Shown: positions 8,906 through 18,993, counted from the stretch's first letter. The stretch is 64,000 bases of DNA from Rugamonas violacea (GCF_016461825.1 NZ_JAEMNU010000139.1:78654-142653); one strand, 5' to 3'. Notes: generated by a model from the letters alone, not told the origin. Numbers and translations are program-made.

Positions 8906-10537
8906 TTAGGTGATCACGCTCGGGCTGGAGCGCCCGGTGCGCGCGGCGATGCCGGCGAGCTGCTCGGCGACGGCCACCAGGCCGGCCAGCGCCTGCTGGG
9001 TGGGTAAGTGGTGCCGCGCCGGGTCGGCCTCGTAGCGCTCCAGGTAGACGCGCAGGGTGGCGCCGTCGGTGCCGGTGCCGGACAGGCGGAACACCACGCG
9101 CGAGCCGTCGCGCATGACCACGCGCACGCCTTGCTGGGTCGAGACGGCGCCGTCGACCGGGTCGGTGTAGGCGAAGTCGTCGGCGAAGTCGACGATATAG
9201 TCGCCCAAGGTCTGCCCGGCCAGGCCGGCCAGGCGCGCGCGCAGCAGCGTCATCAGTTCGTTGGCGGCGGCGCTGTCGATCGCCTCGTAGTCGTGGCGCG
9301 AGTAGTAGTTGCGGCCGAAGCGGCTCCAGTGTTCCTCGACCAGCTGGCGCACCGGCTTGCCGCTGACGGCCAGCAGATTGAGCCAGAACAGCACGGCCCA
9401 CAAGCCGTCCTTTTCGCGTATGTGGTCGGAGCCGGTGCCGTAGCTCTCTTCGCCGCACAGCGTGGCCTTGCCGGCGTCGAGCAGGGTGCCGAAGAACTTC
9501 CAGCCGGTCGGCGTCTCGTAGCAGGGCACGCCCAGCGCGGCGGCGACGCGGTCGGCGGCGCGCGAGGTCGGCATCGAGCGGGCGATGCCCTTCAAGCCGG
9601 CGCGGTAGCCCGGCGCCACCGTAGCGTTGGCGGCCAGGATCGCCAGGCTGTCGGACGGCGTGACCTCGAAGCGGCGGCCGACGATCATGTTGCGGTCGCC
9701 GTCGCCGTCGGAGGCGGCGCCGAAGTCGGGCGCGTCGGCGCCGGCCATCAGGGCGATCAGCTCGGCCGCGTTGACCGGGTTGGGGTCGGGGTGGTGGCCG
9801 CCGAAGTCCTCCAGCGGCACGCCGTTGATGATGCTGCCGGCCGGCGCCCCCAGCATGCCTTGCAGGATGGCGCGGGCGTAGGGGCCGGAGACGGCGCCCA
9901 TGCCGTCGAAGCACATGCGGAAGCCGCCGGCGAACAGGGCGCGGATGGCGTCGAAGTCGAACAGGTCCTGCATCAGGCTGGCGTAATCGGCCACCGGATC
10001 GATCACCTCGACCCGCATCTGCTCAATGCGGTCGGCGCCGAGCCGGTCCAGGTTGACGTCGGCGCCGTCGCTGATGCGGTAGCGCGCGATGCTCTCGGTG
10101 TGGCGGTAGATCGCCTCGGTGACCTGCTCCGGCGCCGGGCCGCCGTTGCCGATGTTGTACTTGATGCCGAAGTCGCCGTCCGGACCGCCCGGGTTGTGGC
10201 TGGCCGACAGCACGATGCCGCCCAGCGCGCCGTGCTTGCGGATCACGCAGCTGAGCGCAGGCGTCGACAAAATGCCGCCCTGCCCCACCAACGTCCTGGC
10301 GAAGCCGTGCGCGGCCGCCATGCGCAGGATGATGAGTGCCGCCGCGCGGTTGTGGAAGCGGCCATCGCCGCCCAGCACCAGCGTCTTGCCGCTGCAGTCG
10401 CCGAGCGTGTCGAACACGCTTTGCACGAAATTCTCAAGGTAACCGGGCTGCTGGAACACGCTTACTTTTTTCCGCAGGCCGGAGGTGCCGGGCCGCTGGC
10501 CTGGGAAGGGGGTGCTTACTACCGTCAATATCGTCAT
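8906..10537 (-). CDS. pgm: Alpha-D-glucose phosphate-specific phosphoglucomutase
   Basis: Interconverts glucose-1-phosphate and glucose-6-phosphate in the cytoplasm. Here it likely channels glucose-1-phosphate from maltodextrin breakdown into glycolysis. The 543-residue product has the PGM1-type N-terminus RPGTSGLRKKV, phosphoserine loop LSASHNPGGPDGDFG, metal loop DGDGDRN, sugar loop GEESYGTGSDH and a C-terminal phosphate loop (FRLSGTGT). The ATG at 10537 is chosen because GGAG stands eight bases before it; an upstream extension has no ribosome site. Encoded between the MFS transporter and the amylase, all on the minus strand. Confidence 0.95.
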   Translation of the reverse strand: MTILTVVSTPFPGQRPGTSGLRKKVSVFQQPGYLENFVQSVFDTLGDCSGKTLVLGGDGRFHNRAAALIILRMAAAHGFARTLVGQGGILSTPALSCVIRKHGALGGIVLSASHNPGGPDGDFGIKYNIGNGGPAPEQVTEAIYRHTESIARYRISDGADVNLDRLGADRIEQMRVEVIDPVADYASLMQDLFDFDAIRALFAGGFRMCFDGMGAVSGPYARAILQGMLGAPAGSIINGVPLEDFGGHHPDPNPVNAAELIALMAGADAPDFGAASDGDGDRNMIVGRRFEVTPSDSLAILAANATVAPGYRAGLKGIARSMPTSRAADRVAAALGVPCYETPTGWKFFGTLLDAGKATLCGEESYGTGSDHIREKDGLWAVLFWLNLLAVSGKPVRQLVEEHWSRFGRNYYSRHDYEAIDSAAANELMTLLRARLAGLAGQTLGDYIVDFADDFAYTDPVDGAVSTQQGVRVVMRDGSRVVFRLSGTGTDGATLRVYLERYEADPARHHLPTQQALAGLVAVAEQLAGIAARTGRSSPSVIT

Positions 10538-10723
10538 ATGTGCTCCGCGTGGATAAACAGGCGCGACAAAGCGGCGGCCGACAGCGGCCGCCAATTCGCG
10601 CCATGCTTATACCCTGCCGGGCGGGAAGATGGCGCACGAATGCATTGTCACAGGAGCAATATTAACCCACGCCGCGCAAAATCGGCGGCGCGGCGCGCAC
10701 GGCGCGCCTGAGCGGCGCGGAAA

Positions 10724-12082
10724 TCAGGCGGCGGCCTGGACCGCCACGGCCTTCTCCGCCGGCACCGCATCGTCCTTGACCCACAAGGTCAGCAGGCCGG
10801 CCAGCACCATGCAGACGCCGCCCAGCACCAGGGTCATGACGGCGTGGCCGGCGAGGAAGTTCTTGGTGATGTAGCCGAGCAGGAAGCCGCTGGCGATCTG
10901 CGGGATGACGATGAAAAAGTTGAACACGCCCATGTAGTAACCCATGCGCTTGGCCGGCAGCGCGCCCGCCAGGATGGCGTACGGCATGGTCAAAATGCTG
11001 GCCCAGGCGATGCCGACGCCGACCATCGGCAGGTACAGATAGTTGATGTTGTGGATCATAAAGACGCTGATCAGGCTCAGGCCGCCGATCACCAGGCAGC
11101 TCATGTGGACCAACTTGCGGCTGCTCATGCGGGCCAGGACCGGCAGCACGAAGGCGGCCAACGCCGACACGCCGCCGTAGACCGCGAACATCACGCCGAC
11201 CCGGTTGCCGGCCTCCTGGAAAGCGGCCGACTGCGCGTCGACGGTGCCGAACACATTGTCGGCGACGGCCGAGGTGGTGTAGATCCACATGGCGAACAGG
11301 GCGATCCAGGTGAAGAACTGCACCACCGCCAGCTGCACCATGGTCTTGGGCATTTTGCCGAAGCCGCCGAGGATCTCGCGCAGCGCGTGGCCCAGGCCCT
11401 TGGCTTTGGCCTTGGCCCGCTCGGCTTCGAAGGCGGCCAGGTTTTCCGGCGGCGCTTCCTTCGAGGAGAAGACCGTCCACATCACCGACAGCAGGAACAC
11501 CGCGCCGCCGAAGTAGAAGGAGTAGCGCACCGTGTCGGGGATGGCGCCGTTGAGCGGCACATTGCTCACGCCCATGATGTCGGCGAAGAAGGTCGGCAGC
11601 AGCGAGGCGATCACCCCGCCGCAGCCGATGAAGAAGGTTTGCATGGCGAAGCCGGCGGTCTGCTGCGCGGGGGCGAGCTTGTCGCCGACGAAGGCGCGGA
11701 ACGGTTCCATCGAAACGTTGATCGCGGCGTCCATCAGCCACAGCACGGCGACGGCCATCCACAGCATGCTGGAGTTGGGCATCAGGAACAGCGCGATCGA
11801 GGCGAGGATGGCGCCGATGAAGAAGAAGGGACGGCGGCGGCCCCAGAACGGGTGCCAGGTGTTGTCGCTCAGGTAGCCGATGATCGGTTGCACCAGCAGG
11901 CCGGTGACGGGCGCGGCCAGCCAGCACAGCGCCAGGTCGTCCTGGTTGGCGCCCAGGGTCGAGAAGATGCGGCTGGTGTTGGCGTTTTGCAGCGCGAAGC
12001 CGAATTGGATGCCGAAAAAGCCAAAGCTCATGTTCCAGAGCTGCCAGAACGACAGCCTGGGCTTGATGGATGAAGGTTGCAT
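10724..12082 (-). CDS. MFS sugar transporter (SLC45-like, maltose/maltodextrin uptake)
   Basis: Inner-membrane symporter of 452 residues with about twelve membrane segments. The N-terminus FWQLWNMSFGFFGIQFGFAL and the loop GYLSDNTWHPFWGRRRPFF are typical of the SLC45/GPH-like MFS group. That group includes the maltose permeases found beside TonB receptors and alpha-glucosidases in Caulobacter-type systems. GGGGA precedes the start codon. It is divergent from the GH31 gene across a 197-bp region with TGTAGT repeats and is followed by pgm and amylase. I infer that it imports maltose or short dextrins released in the periplasm. Confidence 0.88.
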   Translation of the reverse strand: MQPSSIKPRLSFWQLWNMSFGFFGIQFGFALQNANTSRIFSTLGANQDDLALCWLAAPVTGLLVQPIIGYLSDNTWHPFWGRRRPFFFIGAILASIALFLMPNSSMLWMAVAVLWLMDAAINVSMEPFRAFVGDKLAPAQQTAGFAMQTFFIGCGGVIASLLPTFFADIMGVSNVPLNGAIPDTVRYSFYFGGAVFLLSVMWTVFSSKEAPPENLAAFEAERAKAKAKGLGHALREILGGFGKMPKTMVQLAVVQFFTWIALFAMWIYTTSAVADNVFGTVDAQSAAFQEAGNRVGVMFAVYGGVSALAAFVLPVLARMSSRKLVHMSCLVIGGLSLISVFMIHNINYLYLPMVGVGIAWASILTMPYAILAGALPAKRMGYYMGVFNFFIVIPQIASGFLLGYITKNFLAGHAVMTLVLGGVCMVLAGLLTLWVKDDAVPAEKAVAVQAAA

Positions 12083-12133
12083 GCCGCGTGTCCCCGATTA
12101 GGTGTCCGAACTTGGTGCCGGATTGAGCAAAAA

Positions 12134-12148
12134 CTACAGAATTTGTAG
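12134..12148. promoter_or_regulatory. Inverted repeat, candidate operator (CTACA-N5-TGTAG)
   Basis: CTACA (12134-12138) and TGTAG (12144-12148) flank the spacer GAATT, about 50 bp upstream of the MFS transporter start. The half-sites are those of the TGTAGT/ACTACA motif seen at other promoters of this locus, but in the opposite relative order. It is supported only by recurrence within the window. Confidence 0.5.
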
Positions 12149-12234
12149 CAAAATAACACGCGCAAACATGAGTGTCAATGGAAACAACTTCATAGTAAAA
12201 TAAAGCGAATTAGCGGCTTTGCGGCCTGTCGCCG

Positions 12235-12254
12235 TGTAGTCAAATGTAGTCAAA
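12235..12254. promoter_or_regulatory. Tandem half-sites upstream of alpha-glucosidase
   Basis: Two perfect 10-bp direct repeats TGTAGTCAAA (12235-12244 and 12245-12254) lie 25 bp upstream of the GH31 start codon. The 10-bp period places both half-sites on one face of the helix, fitting a protein-binding site near the promoter or leader. Confidence 0.55.
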
Positions 12255-12279
12255 GAACAAAAAATAGAGACCTTTGAAT

Positions 12280-14688
12280 ATGACAAGAAATCACCTGCTC
12301 GCGCTCGCCTGCACACTCGCCTTCAGCCCCCTCGCCTCGGCCCAGAACGCCGGCCGCAGCGTGCAGGACGTGGTGCAGCGCGCCGACCGCCTGGAAATCA
12401 CCACCAACGACGGCCTGTACCTGATCAAACCCTATTCCAGCAGCATTGTCGAGACCTCCTTCGTGCCGCGCGGCGAGCGCTTCGAGCCGGCCTCGCACGC
12501 GGTGGTGCTGGCGCCGGCCGCGCCGGCCGTCAGCTTCAAGCAGGATGCCGACAGCATCGAGTACGCCACCGCCGGCCTGGTGGTGACGATCACCAAGTCA
12601 CCCTTCCAGATCGCCTACAGCTACAAGGGCAAGGCGCTGGTGGCGGAGAAGGCCGGCTACCGGAAACTGGGCGCCACCGAGAGCATCGAGTTCGCCCTCG
12701 ACCAGAGCGAGGCGCTGTACGGCGCCGGCGCGCGGGCGGTCGGCATGAACCGGCGCGGCAACCGCTTCACGCTGTACAACAAGGCCCACTACGGCTACTC
12801 GACCCGCTCCGAGCTGCTCAACTACACCATGCCGCTGGCCATGTCGTCCAAGTTGTACGCGCTGCACTTCGACAACGGCCAGATCGGCACGCTGGACTTC
12901 GACAGCAAGAAAAACAACAGCCTGGCCTACGAGACCATCGGCGGCCGCAAGACCTACCAGGTGATCGCCGGCGACACCTGGCAGGACGTGGTGGGCAACT
13001 ACACCAGCCTGACCGGCAAGCAGCCGATGCCGCCGCGCTGGGCCTTCGGCAACTTCGCCAGCCGCTTCGGCTACCACAGCGAGCAAGAGGCGCGCGCCAC
13101 CATCGCCAAGTTCCGCGCCGAGCAGGTGCCGGTGGACGCCATCATTTTCGACCTGTACTGGTTCGGCAAGGAAGTCAAAGGCACGATGGGCAACCTGGCC
13201 TTCGACCAGGACACCTTCCCCACCGCCAAAAAGATGATCGCCGACTTCCAGACGGATGGCGTGCAGACCATCCTGATCACCGAGCCCTTCGTGCTGACCA
13301 CCTCGGCGAAGTGGCAGGACGCGGTCGATAAAAAAGTGCTGGGCACCGACGCGGCCGGCAAGCCCTTGACCTACGACTTCTACTTCGGCAACACCGGCTT
13401 GATCGATGTGTTCAGTCCGGCCGGCCGCGACTGGTTCTGGAACATCTACAAGGGCCTGCAACAACAGGGCGTGGCCGGCTGGTGGGGCGACCTGGGCGAG
13501 CCGGAAGTGCATCCGGCCGGCATGCGCCACGCCACGGGCACGGCCGACCAGGTGCACAATCTGTACGGCCACGAGTGGGCCAAGCTGATCTTCGACGGCT
13601 ACCGCAAGGACCTGCCAAGCCAGCGCCCCTTCATTTTGATGCGTGCCGGCTACTCCGGCTCGCAGCGCTTCGGCATGATCCCCTGGTCGGGCGACGTCGA
13701 ACGCAGCTGGGGCGGCCTACAGTCGCAACCGGAGATCGCGCTGCAGATGGGCATGCAGGGCGCCGGCTATATGCACTCCGACCTGGGCGGCTTCGCCGGC
13801 GCCATGCTCGACGACGAGCTCTACACGCGCTGGCTGCAATACGGCGTGTTCCAGCCGATCTTCCGCCCGCACGCGCAGGACGACGTCGCCTCCGAGCCGG
13901 TGTTCCGCGAGGACGCCACCAAGCGCCTGGCGCGCGATGCCGTGCGCCTGCGCTACAGCCTGCTGCCCTACAACTACACCCTGGCCTTCGACAACAACCA
14001 ACTGGGCCTGCCGCTGATGCGGCCCATGCTGTACGAGGAGCCGGACAACGAGGCGATGCGCACGCTGGCCTCGGCCTACCTGTGGGGCAACGAGCTGCTG
14101 GTGGCGCCGATCACCGAACCCGGCGCGCGCCGCAAGGAAGTCTACCTGCCCAAGCGCAGCGCCTGGTTCGACTTTAACAACGGGCGCCGCTACAACGGCG
14201 GCATCAGCGCCGTGGTGCCGGTGGCGCTCGACCACATCCCCGTCTTCGTCCGCGCCGGCGCCTTCCTGCCGATGGTCGAACCGGTGCAAACCACGCGCGA
14301 CTACAGCACCGCCAAATTGCAGCTGCACTACTACCACGACCGCAGCGTCGCCGCCGGCAGCGGCAAGCTGTACGACGACGACGGCGCCACGCCGCAGGCC
14401 TACGAGCAGGGCAAGTACGAGCTGCTGAAGTTCGCCAGCGCATTCAAGGGCAAGCAGCTGGCGATCCAGGTCGACAGCGAGCTGGGCAAGCAGTACGCCG
14501 GCAAACCGCGCAGCATCGCCCTGCTGGTGCACAACATCGACACCAGGCCGGCCGCCGTGCGGCTCGACGGCAAGCCGGCCGCCTTCCGCTGGAATGCCGC
14601 GCGGCACCTGCTGACGGTGACCGTGGCCGCCAAGGCCGGCGCCGCCAGCGCCGTCGTCATCACCCTGGCCGGCGCCGACGCCGGCTAA
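12280..14688 (+). CDS. Secreted alpha-glucosidase (GH31)
   Basis: Exo-acting glycosidase that likely releases glucose from maltose and maltodextrins in the periplasm. It has 802 residues with a signal peptide (LLALACTLAFSPLASAQ). The GH31 order is seen: an N-terminal beta domain with YGAGARAVGMNRRG, the barrel starting at PPRWAFGNF, nucleophile motif GWWGDLGEPE (D404), acid/base motif PWSGDVERSW (D472), and QPIFRPHAQDD with a late beta domain. The ATG at 12280 is preferred over an in-frame TTG at 12274; the ribosome site is weak (AGAGA). Other GH31 specificities such as alpha-xylosidase are possible, but the starch neighbours favour alpha-glucosidase. Confidence 0.9.
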   Translation: MTRNHLLALACTLAFSPLASAQNAGRSVQDVVQRADRLEITTNDGLYLIKPYSSSIVETSFVPRGERFEPASHAVVLAPAAPAVSFKQDADSIEYATAGLVVTITKSPFQIAYSYKGKALVAEKAGYRKLGATESIEFALDQSEALYGAGARAVGMNRRGNRFTLYNKAHYGYSTRSELLNYTMPLAMSSKLYALHFDNGQIGTLDFDSKKNNSLAYETIGGRKTYQVIAGDTWQDVVGNYTSLTGKQPMPPRWAFGNFASRFGYHSEQEARATIAKFRAEQVPVDAIIFDLYWFGKEVKGTMGNLAFDQDTFPTAKKMIADFQTDGVQTILITEPFVLTTSAKWQDAVDKKVLGTDAAGKPLTYDFYFGNTGLIDVFSPAGRDWFWNIYKGLQQQGVAGWWGDLGEPEVHPAGMRHATGTADQVHNLYGHEWAKLIFDGYRKDLPSQRPFILMRAGYSGSQRFGMIPWSGDVERSWGGLQSQPEIALQMGMQGAGYMHSDLGGFAGAMLDDELYTRWLQYGVFQPIFRPHAQDDVASEPVFREDATKRLARDAVRLRYSLLPYNYTLAFDNNQLGLPLMRPMLYEEPDNEAMRTLASAYLWGNELLVAPITEPGARRKEVYLPKRSAWFDFNNGRRYNGGISAVVPVALDHIPVFVRAGAFLPMVEPVQTTRDYSTAKLQLHYYHDRSVAAGSGKLYDDDGATPQAYEQGKYELLKFASAFKGKQLAIQVDSELGKQYAGKPRSIALLVHNIDTRPAAVRLDGKPAAFRWNAARHLLTVTVAAKAGAASAVVITLAGADAG

Positions 14689-14722
14689 GTTTCTGCGGCA
14701 TCAAGACGCCAGCGATGCCGGC

Positions 14723-14791
14723 CAAACCCCGCTGCGAAGAACCGGGGTCAGACCCGCGGGGTCTGACCCCAGCTTGTGCCGCTGGGTTTTG
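14723..14791. repeat. Composite palindromic repeat, copy 2
   Basis: Inner 12-bp perfect arms GGGGTCAGACCC (14744-14755) and GGGTCTGACCCC (14759-14770) around the loop GCG. Imperfect outer arms are CAAACCCCGC (14723-14732) and GCTGGGTTTTG (14781-14791). Same design as the copies at 7083 and 29294. Located between the GH31 and M2 peptidase genes. Confidence 0.8.
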
Positions 14792-14910
14792 CCCAAATCC
14801 CCGCAGCCACAAACAAGCTAGGCATTTTAGCAACACGCAAGCTCTGACGGTGTATATTACTGGCCATCGAATCACCCGATTCGGTGGCCAGATCACATCA
14901 GGAGACAACA

Positions 14911-16755
14911 GTGTCATCAAAAATTCTTAGTGCATTGCTGGCGGCATCCGCCATAAGCGTTGCCATCAGTCCCGTCCAGGCCAGCGCGGCCGCCGTCAAA
15001 GGCAAGCCGAGCGTCGCCGAAGCCGAGCGCTTCCTCGCCGACGCCGAGCAGCGCCTCAACAAACTCAACAACGAACAAGCCCGTGGCGCCTGGGTCGGCG
15101 CCAACTTCATCACCGACGACACGGAGGCGATCAGCTCCTTCTTCGCCGAACGCTTCCTGACCGCCTCGGGCGAAGTGGCGATCGCCGCGCGCCGCTACAA
15201 CGGCCTGCAACTGAAACCCGAATCGGCGCGCAAGCTCAAGCTGCTGCAACAAACGCTGGTGTTCTCCGACGCCAAGGAACGCGAGGCCTACACCACCATC
15301 CAGGCCGCCATGACCGGCGCCTACGGCAAGGGCAAGTACTGCCCGAAAAACGCCGACGGCACGCTCGGCACCTGCCTGGCGCTGGGCGAAATGGAAAAAG
15401 TGCTGGCCGAGAGCCGCGACCCGGTCAAGCTGAAGGAGATGTGGGTCGGCTGGCACGCCCAGTCGCCCGCCTACAAGGACCGCTACGCCGAGTACGTCGC
15501 CTTGTCCAACAAGGGCGCCAAGCAAATGGGCTTCGCCGACACCGGCCTGATGTGGCGCGCCCAGTACGACATGCCGCCGGAAGCCTTCGAGGCCGAGATG
15601 GAACGCCTGTGGCAGCAAGTCAAGCCGCTGTACGACTCGCTGCACACCTACACGCGCCACAAGCTGCGCCAGACCTACGGCGCGGACGTGGTGCCGGCGA
15701 CCGGCCCGATCCCGGCCCACCTGTTCGGCAATATGTGGAGCCAGACCTGGGACAACCTCTACCCCATCCTCAAACCGGCCAGCGGCGCCAGCAACTACGA
15801 CCTGAGCAAGGTGCTTGAAACGCGCGGCACCAGCGCCAAGGAGATGACTGCCTACGCCGAGCGTTTCTACACCTCGCTGGGCATGCAGAAGCTGCCGGAA
15901 ACCTTCTGGGAGCGTTCGCTGCTGACCAAGCCGAAGGACCGCGACGTGGTTTGCCACGCCTCGGCCTGGCCGATCGACGAGAAGGACGATGTGCGCATCA
16001 AGATGTGCATCACGCCAACCGCCGAGAACTTCACCACCATCCACCACGAGCTGGGCCACATCTACTACTTTCTCGGCTACAACAAGCAGCCGCTGCTGTT
16101 CCGCACCGGCGCCAACGACGGCTTCCACGAGGCCATCGGCGACACCGTCGCCCTGTCGATCACGCCGGACTACCTGCAAAAAGTCGGCCTGATGGACGCC
16201 AACCAGGCCGACAACGGCGGCGCCGACGCCGAAGTGGGCCAGTTGCTGCGCCGCGCGCTGAGCAAGGTGGCGATCCTGCCGTTCGCCTACTCGGTCGACA
16301 AATGGCGCTGGGACGTCTACTCCGGCAAGACCAAGCCGGCCGACTACGACGCCAGCTGGTGGAAGCTGCGCGAGCAGATGATGGGCATGCAGCGGCCGGC
16401 GCCGCAGGTGGCCGGTGGCTTCGACGCCGGCGCCAAGTACCACGTCGCCGCCGATGTGCCGTATGCGCGCTACTTCCTGGCCGACATGTTGCAATTCCAG
16501 TTCCACCGCGCCCTGTGCCGCGAAGCCGGCTACACCGGCCCGCTGCACCGCTGCTCGGTGTACGGCAACGCCAAGGCCGGCGCGAAGCTGCAGGCGATGC
16601 TGGCGATGGGTGCCAGCAAGCCGTGGCCGGAGGCGCTCAAGGCGATCTCGGGCGAGGAGAAGATCGACGGCGGCGCGCTGCTCGACTACTTCGCCCCGCT
16701 GAAAACCTGGCTCGACGAACAGAACCGCCAGTTCGCCGCCGCTGAGAAGAAGTAA
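14911..16755 (+). CDS. Secreted peptidyl-dipeptidase A (M2, ACE-like zinc peptidase)
   Basis: Removes dipeptides from peptide C-termini, probably in the periplasm. It has 614 residues with a signal peptide (LLAASAISVAISPVQASA). The zinc site is H379-E380-L-G-H383 in TTIHHELGHIYY, with the third ligand E407 in FHEAIGD, 28 residues after the first histidine as in mammalian ACE. The start is the GTG at 14911: GGAG lies six bases upstream, and no in-frame ATG is better placed. It is convergent with the M3 peptidase. Its place inside a starch locus has no obvious mechanistic reason; peptide scavenging is the likely role. Confidence 0.93.
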   Translation: MSSKILSALLAASAISVAISPVQASAAAVKGKPSVAEAERFLADAEQRLNKLNNEQARGAWVGANFITDDTEAISSFFAERFLTASGEVAIAARRYNGLQLKPESARKLKLLQQTLVFSDAKEREAYTTIQAAMTGAYGKGKYCPKNADGTLGTCLALGEMEKVLAESRDPVKLKEMWVGWHAQSPAYKDRYAEYVALSNKGAKQMGFADTGLMWRAQYDMPPEAFEAEMERLWQQVKPLYDSLHTYTRHKLRQTYGADVVPATGPIPAHLFGNMWSQTWDNLYPILKPASGASNYDLSKVLETRGTSAKEMTAYAERFYTSLGMQKLPETFWERSLLTKPKDRDVVCHASAWPIDEKDDVRIKMCITPTAENFTTIHHELGHIYYFLGYNKQPLLFRTGANDGFHEAIGDTVALSITPDYLQKVGLMDANQADNGGADAEVGQLLRRALSKVAILPFAYSVDKWRWDVYSGKTKPADYDASWWKLREQMMGMQRPAPQVAGGFDAGAKYHVAADVPYARYFLADMLQFQFHRALCREAGYTGPLHRCSVYGNAKAGAKLQAMLAMGASKPWPEALKAISGEEKIDGGALLDYFAPLKTWLDEQNRQFAAAEKK

Positions 16756-16778
16756 GCAGTAAGCAGTAAGCAGTAAGG
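16751..16778. repeat. Tandem heptamer at the M2 stop codon
   Basis: Three copies of AGTAAGC followed by AGTAAGG. The TAA stop of the M2 peptidase gene lies in the first unit, and a second TAA occurs in each later unit. It is followed at 16779-16815 by a long G-run and a C-run that can pair into a GC-rich hairpin between the convergent peptidase genes. Confidence 0.75.
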
Positions 16779-16855
16779 GATGGGGGGGCGCCCGGCACGC
16801 CCCCCCCCCCCATCCGTGGCGAAGGCGGCGCGCGAGCGCGCATGCCGCAGAACAT

Positions 16856-18817
16856 TTACTTGCCCGCGGCCTCAAGTTGCCGATACAGCATTTCCAGCTC
16901 GTCCAGCTTCTTGCTCAAGACATTGACGGCACCGTCCACCAACTCGCGCTGGCTCAACTCGCGGCCAAAAAATTCCTTGAGCAACTTGGCCGGATCGTCG
17001 TTGAAGCCGGTGCGCAGCAGTTTGCCGTGGCGCTGTTGAAAGTCAAGCGGATCGGCTTGCAGCATGTCGAACATCTTGGCGGCAATCAATCCGGAATAGA
17101 GATAGTTGACCAGGTACAGCGGATCTTGAAACATCAGGCGACGGGTGATCCAAACATGCCGCAACTCCGGGTCGATCGTCGGCCAGATTTCGTAGCGCTC
17201 CCACACTTTTGCCGTGACGGCATCGAAATCGGCCGCGTTTTTGATGCTGCCCGCAATGACACCATCGTAGAACGTTTGTTCCAGAGTTGCCTCTTGGGCC
17301 GAGCCAAAGATCTGGAACATCAAATTGCGCAATCCCGCCTCCAGGTAGAAGGCCCGCACGGCCGGGTCCTTGCTTTGTTTCGCCAGATACTCGTACATGA
17401 GGATTTCGTTGATCGCCGGATAGGCTTCGCTCATCCAATTCGGCCCTGACAAATAGAATTGCGATACGCCGGCCTCGTTCATCAGCTGACCGTGGACGGC
17501 ATGGCCGCCTTCGTGGATCACCACCCGGCTGTCTCCCGTGGCGCCGCTATTGTATTTTTGGATGAACAAGCCCGAAGGAACGCCGACCGCGGAGATCGAA
17601 AAACCGTCGTTGACGCGCTTGCCGCCCTCGCTGGCGATATCCATGCGGGCGTTGACAGGATCGAGCAAGGCCTGAAAATGCGCCACGTAGTCGCGGCCCA
17701 GCGGGGCCAGGGCGGCCGGCACCATGGCACGGGTCTCGTCCAGCGTCAGACGCGGTGGCGTCAAGCCGGGCGGGGCCAGTTCCAGATCCCAGGAATGGAC
17801 GTCGGAAATGCCTGAGAAACGCGAAATACGCGCCGCGCGCAGGCGCTGGAAGCGCTTCTGCAACTCGGCATGCCGAGCCACTTGTTCCAACGCTTGGTCC
17901 ACGTCGGCGCGCTTCAGATGGCGATTGAAATAGACCGCCGTGGGCGCGTCGGGAAACTTGGCGAGACGGGCCGAGGTATCTTTTAACCTGACCACACCAA
18001 GCAGAATGCCGGCATACACGTCCGCACGGGATGCCAGGCCTTGCCAACGCTGCTGCCAAGCGGCACGACGAATCTCCCGGTCGGGGTTGAGCGACAGCTT
18101 GGCCGCATCCATGCCGACATCCTGGACACCGAGCTTGGTCTCGATCTTGGCGTAGGGGGTGCTGCGCTGCGCTTGTTGATAGATGGACCAGAAGGCCGAC
18201 GCCGCCGGTTCCTCCATCTCGTCGAGGATGGATTGTTCGGCTTTGGGCAGTTCGTGCGCCTTGTCACGCGCCGCCTTTTCGGCGAGATACGCATACTTCC
18301 GCAACTCGGGGCGGGCCGCGACGGCACGCTCGAAGCCGTCATTTCCCAGCCTCAACAGCATCGCGCGCACCGCGTCGTCCACCTTGTCTTTTGCCCGGAT
18401 GGCCTTGCCGCCGTTCACTTTTGCGGCATGGTCTTCAATATCGCGCGCGCCTTCGATCTTGAAATAGGCGATGTGGCGCCGCAAGCGCGCCATCAAGTCT
18501 TCCGCCGAACGCAAGCGCTCGACCAGCACCGCAGGGTCGGCGGACACCGCGGCGGGAAAAGCGTCGGACTCGGCCACGCATTGCGCGAGGTCGGCGGCCT
18601 GCGCCTCCGGCGTAGAAAAATAGCGGCTCAAATCGAGCGCATATGAGCGCAAGGCGGGCGCCGCCGGCATGGTCGACGCGCCAAGCCCGCCGGCCGGCGC
18701 CGAAACGCCGCAAGCCCACAGCACGGCGGCCAGGGCCAACTGCACACCGCTTTTCCTTGGCCGACGATGCGCCGGGGCAGTCTGTCCTTGCAACATGAAG
18801 TGATTCAGATTTGGCAT
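16856..18817 (-). CDS. Secreted oligoendopeptidase F-like zinc peptidase (M3)
   Basis: Cleaves oligopeptides. The 653-residue product has a basic N-terminus and a hydrophobic segment (VQLALAAVLWACGVSAPAGG), indicating export. The M3B zinc site is H435-E436-G-G-H439 in VVIHEGGHAVHG, followed by the glutamate of SEAYPAINEI. The helical N-terminal half and the MFQIFGSAQEATLEQ stretch fit the PepF family. A cysteine in the hydrophobic segment (WACG) could be read as a lipobox, but this is uncertain. It is convergent with the M2 peptidase, so two unrelated secreted metallopeptidases sit tail to tail. Confidence 0.88.
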   Translation of the reverse strand: MPNLNHFMLQGQTAPAHRRPRKSGVQLALAAVLWACGVSAPAGGLGASTMPAAPALRSYALDLSRYFSTPEAQAADLAQCVAESDAFPAAVSADPAVLVERLRSAEDLMARLRRHIAYFKIEGARDIEDHAAKVNGGKAIRAKDKVDDAVRAMLLRLGNDGFERAVAARPELRKYAYLAEKAARDKAHELPKAEQSILDEMEEPAASAFWSIYQQAQRSTPYAKIETKLGVQDVGMDAAKLSLNPDREIRRAAWQQRWQGLASRADVYAGILLGVVRLKDTSARLAKFPDAPTAVYFNRHLKRADVDQALEQVARHAELQKRFQRLRAARISRFSGISDVHSWDLELAPPGLTPPRLTLDETRAMVPAALAPLGRDYVAHFQALLDPVNARMDIASEGGKRVNDGFSISAVGVPSGLFIQKYNSGATGDSRVVIHEGGHAVHGQLMNEAGVSQFYLSGPNWMSEAYPAINEILMYEYLAKQSKDPAVRAFYLEAGLRNLMFQIFGSAQEATLEQTFYDGVIAGSIKNAADFDAVTAKVWERYEIWPTIDPELRHVWITRRLMFQDPLYLVNYLYSGLIAAKMFDMLQADPLDFQQRHGKLLRTGFNDDPAKLLKEFFGRELSQRELVDGAVNVLSKKLDELEMLYRQLEAAGK

Positions 18818-18993
18818 GGGGTGATTCTCGTTTCGTGAAAGGGGCAGCCGGAACCATATGCCGACATGAAAAGCCGGCGCAATCGGCAGTCCGCGGCGCC
18901 GCTCGCCACCCTGCCCTAAAACAAGTTTTTAGAGACAGATCGATAGGCGAAACCGGGAGCTTACATGCAAGGGAGTGTGGAAGCACGGAAATT
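18818..18993. other. Intergenic spacer upstream of the M3 peptidase
   Basis: A 176-bp spacer with no gene. It should hold the M3 peptidase promoter (read leftward). I see no clear operator or terminator in it. The coding-like fragment described next begins at its right end. Confidence 0.4.
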